Shown here: piece by piece, positions 61,470-64,000 of the stretch
Numbering within the stretch: position 1 is the first letter of the stretch
Layout: each line of letters starts with the position of its first letter
Assembly: GCF_001881565.1 (NCBI RefSeq)
Contig: NZ_MPDJ01000007.1
Location: forward strand, 62,001 to 126,000
Length of the DNA stretch: 64,000 nucleotides
Direction of reading: 5' to 3'
Origin: Eisenbergiella tayi
Lineage (GTDB): Bacteria > Bacillota > Clostridia > Lachnospirales > Lachnospiraceae
Program-made: the position numbers and the translations under genes
Notes under the pieces: model-generated
The model's input: only the letters and a program-made list of their open reading frames with translations
Databases searched by the model: none
Told to the model about the DNA's origin: nothing

Positions 61470-62224
61470 GCCGCCCGAAGTATGTTGCCTCTTGCAGCGG
61501 AGGCAAAGACAGCGTAGCGACGCTCCTGCTGGCTGCACAGCACAATGAGCCGCTTGACGAGGCGGTTTTCAGTGAGGTCATGTTCGACAAAGACACAAGC
61601 GGCGAAGTCCCGGAACACCGGGACTTCATCTATGACCGGCTCAAGCCCTTCTGTGAAAAGGAGCTGGGCATCAAGTTCACCATTCTCCATGCAGACAAGA
61701 CCTACGATGATGTGTTCCATCATGTCATCACCCGCGGATCGCATAAGGGCGAGGTTCGCGGCTTCGCATGGGCTGGTATGTGTGCAGTCAATCGAGACTG
61801 CAAAATCCCGCCCGTCCGCAAGTACAATGCCGCGCTCTCGCCGGACACTGTGAGCTATGTCGGCATCGCGGAGGATGAGCCAAAACGCCTTGCCCGTCTG
61901 GATGGAGTAACGAAGGTCAGTCTGCTTGCCAAATACGGTATGACCGAGGCGGACGCCTACAAGCTCTGTCAGGAACACGGGCTGCTTTCCCCGATCTACG
62001 CTCACTGCCGGAGAAACGGCTGCTGGTTCTGTCCCAATGCAAGCGACGAAGAGCTGTTGCACATGATTACAAAACACCCGGAGCTGTTTGACCGGCTGAT
62101 TGAATGGGAGAAGGAGGATAACATCTTTCATCGTCGGCTGACACGCAGAGAAACCCCGTCTGAGGTAAAGGCTCGTTTACTGAGCAAATCCCAGACGGGG
62201 TTTTCTTCGCCCAAAAGCAAATAA
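61466..62224 (+). CDS. PP-loop (PAPS reductase-like) adenine nucleotide hydrolase
   Basis: The 252-residue protein has the PP-loop SCSGGKDSVATLLLA at the N-terminus, and a cysteine cluster HCRRNGCWFCPNAS near the C-terminus. This fits the PAPS reductase/DndC-like family, which adenylates a substrate and often uses an Fe-S cluster or zinc. No sulfate assimilation genes are nearby, so nucleic acid modification or nucleotide sensing is likelier. It overlaps topB by 4 bases. Confidence 0.85.
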   Translation: MSRPKYVASCSGGKDSVATLLLAAQHNEPLDEAVFSEVMFDKDTSGEVPEHRDFIYDRLKPFCEKELGIKFTILHADKTYDDVFHHVITRGSHKGEVRGFAWAGMCAVNRDCKIPPVRKYNAALSPDTVSYVGIAEDEPKRLARLDGVTKVSLLAKYGMTEADAYKLCQEHGLLSPIYAHCRRNGCWFCPNASDEELLHMITKHPELFDRLIEWEKEDNIFHRRLTRRETPSEVKARLLSKSQTGFSSPKSK

Positions 62225-62240
62225 GAAATGGAGGTTTGAG

Positions 62241-64000
62241 ATGGCTGAAAACAAAAATGCACAGCAAGTCCGCGAAATCACGGACAAGCTGGAACAGGGC
62301 ATCAAGGAGCTTTTTGAATCCGAGCGGTTCAAGGAATATCTCCGCACGATGTCCAAGTTCTACAACTATTCCTTCAACAACACGCTGCTCATTGCGATGC
62401 AGAAGCCGGAGGCAACCTATGTTGCCGGTTATACCTCGTGGCAGCGCAACTTTGACCGTCAGGTCATGAAGGGCGAAAAAGGCATCAAAATTCTTGCGCC
62501 CGCGCCGTACAAGGCACAGGAAGAGCGTGAGAAGATTGACCCTTTGACGCAGAAGCCGGTGATCGGCGCAGACGGAAAGGCTGTCACGGAAACGGTCGAG
62601 GTTCTGCGTCCTGCCTTCAAGGTGGTGAGTGTCTTTGATGTTTCCCAGACGGACGGCAAGGAGCTTCCGGACATCATCGTCGATGAGCTGAAAGGCACCG
62701 TCGAGAACTACGAGGCGTTCTTCGATGCGCTCAAGCAGGAGTCTCCCGTCCCAATTTCCTTTGAGGATATTCCGGGCGGCGCAAAGGGATTCTTCTCTCC
62801 GGTTGAAAGCCGCATTGCCATTCAGGAGGGCATGAGCGAAATCCAGACGGTCAAGACCGCCATTCATGAGATCGCCCACGCAAAGCTCCATGCCTTCAAG
62901 CCTGACGAGAAAGCCGCGCCCGAAGATAAGAAGGATCGTCACACCAAAGAGGTTGAGGCGGAAAGCGTAGCCTACACTGTCTGTCAGCGGTACGGCATTG
63001 AAACCTCGGACTACTCCTTCGGGTACATCGCCGGTTGGTCATCCGGCAAGGAAACCAAGGAGTTGAAAAGCTCTCTGGACACCATCCGGAAGACGGCGGC
63101 TGAGATGATCGAGGGCATTGACGCCAAGCTCAAGGTACTGCTGGCAGAGAAAGCGCAGTCCGCAGAGAAAGATACCGAAGCGCCCGCAGAGCCGATGCCG
63201 GAAGCACCCATTTACCGTGAGACGGCAAATTACGCCTATGAAGCCGGTGAGATGGAAGCATACCGCGCCTCCCTTGCGGCAAACGAGGAATGCCGCAGGG
63301 CGATTGAAGCGGCGATCAGCTCTAACTACGGTGATAACCGTCTGGATGCGGATGCTGCCGTGAAAAGCGTCCTTGAGCAGTTCCCTCCGGAGCGCGTCCG
63401 ATATGTCCTCGCAAACACCATTCAGCAGAAAGACTTTGACGGGCGCATTCCGCAGCCCCTCAAGGAGTGGGCAAAGAGTGTTGAGGTCTGCCCGGAGAAT
63501 GCCTCCCGCTTCCTTGTGGATAAACCAAATCCCGGACTGACGGCACTTTTCGTGGATGCGTTCCGTCAGCAGACCGAACCACAGAAAGAAGCTACTTCCG
63601 AGAAGGCAGAGAAAAGAGACCCGGAGGTCGTTGCATGGGAGAACGGTGAGATTACCTCTATTGAGGTAAAAACAGTGGAGGTCAAGTCTCCCTTTGCCCC
63701 CTTGCCGGAGGAAGCGGCAAAAGCACCGAAAGCGCACCGTCTGACTGCGGAAGAGAAGGAAATCAAAGCCGCCATCATGGACACGCTCAAGGGGCAGATC
63801 GCCTATAACAACGACGGAATGCGGGCTTCCTACCGCGCCTCCAACCACTCCTTCAATCTGCTGGCACGGAACGGCGTCAAAATTGAGGGCAACACGGTCA
63901 CGCAGAACGGTGAGCCGCTGTTCAAAATCCATCGCCGTCATGCGACGCGGAAAACGCAGGGCTGCTACCGTGAGCTGATGCCGATGCTGGAATACATTAA
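62241..64000 (+). CDS. ArdC-like antirestriction protein with zinc peptidase domain (partial)
   Basis: The frame is open from ATG 62241 (GGAGG upstream) to the window end, 586 codons. Residues 1-150 form an ArdC-type N-terminal ssDNA-binding domain (FNNTLLIAMQKPEATYVAGYTSWQRNF), followed by the metallopeptidase motif HEIAH (H209, H213) with a downstream EVEAESVAY. A DUF3849/DUF3847-type central part (about 310-420) and another domain near the end follow. ArdC proteins block type I restriction during conjugation and replication entry. The C-terminus is outside the window. Confidence 0.88.
   Translation, partial: MAENKNAQQVREITDKLEQGIKELFESERFKEYLRTMSKFYNYSFNNTLLIAMQKPEATYVAGYTSWQRNFDRQVMKGEKGIKILAPAPYKAQEEREKIDPLTQKPVIGADGKAVTETVEVLRPAFKVVSVFDVSQTDGKELPDIIVDELKGTVENYEAFFDALKQESPVPISFEDIPGGAKGFFSPVESRIAIQEGMSEIQTVKTAIHEIAHAKLHAFKPDEKAAPEDKKDRHTKEVEAESVAYTVCQRYGIETSDYSFGYIAGWSSGKETKELKSSLDTIRKTAAEMIEGIDAKLKVLLAEKAQSAEKDTEAPAEPMPEAPIYRETANYAYEAGEMEAYRASLAANEECRRAIEAAISSNYGDNRLDADAAVKSVLEQFPPERVRYVLANTIQQKDFDGRIPQPLKEWAKSVEVCPENASRFLVDKPNPGLTALFVDAFRQQTEPQKEATSEKAEKRDPEVVAWENGEITSIEVKTVEVKSPFAPLPEEAAKAPKAHRLTAEEKEIKAAIMDTLKGQIAYNNDGMRASYRASNHSFNLLARNGVKIEGNTVTQNGEPLFKIHRRHATRKTQGCYRELMPMLEYI

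Larger units (their letters stand above)
44280..64000 (+). mobile_element. Integrative conjugative element (Tn1549-like), left part
   Basis: From about 44280 all genes read rightward and belong to a conjugative element: replication initiator, PcfB, VirD4, Maff2, VirB6-like, PrgI, VirB4, NlpC/P60, DUF4315, DUF4366, TopB and ArdC. The gene content and order match the Tn1549/CTn family of Clostridia. The left end interrupts a WYL regulator. The relaxase, SNF2-type helicase and integrase are outside the window, so length and right end are unknown. The composition is more GC-rich than flanking DNA. Confidence 0.92.

Noticed and set aside
60012..61538. 508-codon minus-strand frame
   Set aside because: It is antisense to topoisomerase III and has no recognisable family.
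1..64000. tRNA, rRNA or tmRNA genes
   Set aside because: I saw no T-loop GGTTCGAATC-type motif with a matching acceptor stem, nor rRNA signatures; only RNase P RNA was identified.

Overview
The window looks like a chromosome segment of an anaerobic Clostridia member, most likely Lachnospiraceae. The support is the gene order dgt-dnaG-rpoD-trmK-nif3 with RNase P RNA nearby, the Firmicutes families present (SepF, YlmH, CmpB-type membrane protein, AGCS and NhaC carriers), strong AGGAGG ribosome sites and a Tn1549-like conjugative element. The genus cannot be fixed from the sequence. All family names are assignments by recognisable motifs, not database searches.

Positions 1-22320 hold several self-contained units. 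First comes an operon of a SepF-like protein with an AgrA/AgrC-type two-component pair. Next is a MalY aminotransferase/C-S lyase - NhaC carrier - RidA operon, divergent from a YheO-type regulator. A two-component system then sits beside the ABC exporter it probably controls through a shared TTGAGC-N5-TTGAGA promoter element. It is followed by a stand-alone polymerase I without the 5' nuclease domain, an AT-rich acetyltransferase, an alanine/glycine symporter and a small XRE regulator. Last is a sugar operon (FGGY kinase, DUF4867-type protein, L-fucose/L-arabinose isomerase-like protein) divergent from a LacI regulator.

Positions 22321-25865 form an AT-rich accessory island. It contains a decayed large serine recombinase, a 639-residue protein combining a GHKL ATPase with a C-terminal PD-(D/E)xK nuclease-like motif (with its own promoter and terminator), and a second decayed reading frame. 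This is the best candidate in the window for an undescribed defence-type gene.

Positions 25866-44279 are chromosomal. A zinc-homeostasis operon runs on the minus strand: two COG0523/CobW GTPases, YlmH, a CmpB-like protein and ZnuABC. It is followed by a trypsin-like lipoprotein, RNase P RNA, a radical SAM protein, a TGS-uridine kinase fusion, Nif3, TrmK, RpoD, DnaG, Dgt and an AlkZ-like glycosylase. A WYL-domain regulator gene is cut in two at about 44280.

Positions 44280-64000 are the left part of an integrative conjugative element that interrupts the WYL gene. Its genes all read rightward: antirepressor, replication-initiator-like protein, PcfB, VirD4/TraG, two identical Maff2 proteins, VirB6/TrbL-like, two DNA methyltransferases, PrgI, VirB4, NlpC/P60 protein, DUF4315, DUF4366, topoisomerase III, a PP-loop protein and an ArdC-like antirestriction protein that runs off the end. 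The relaxase and integrase are not in the window and presumably lie to the right.
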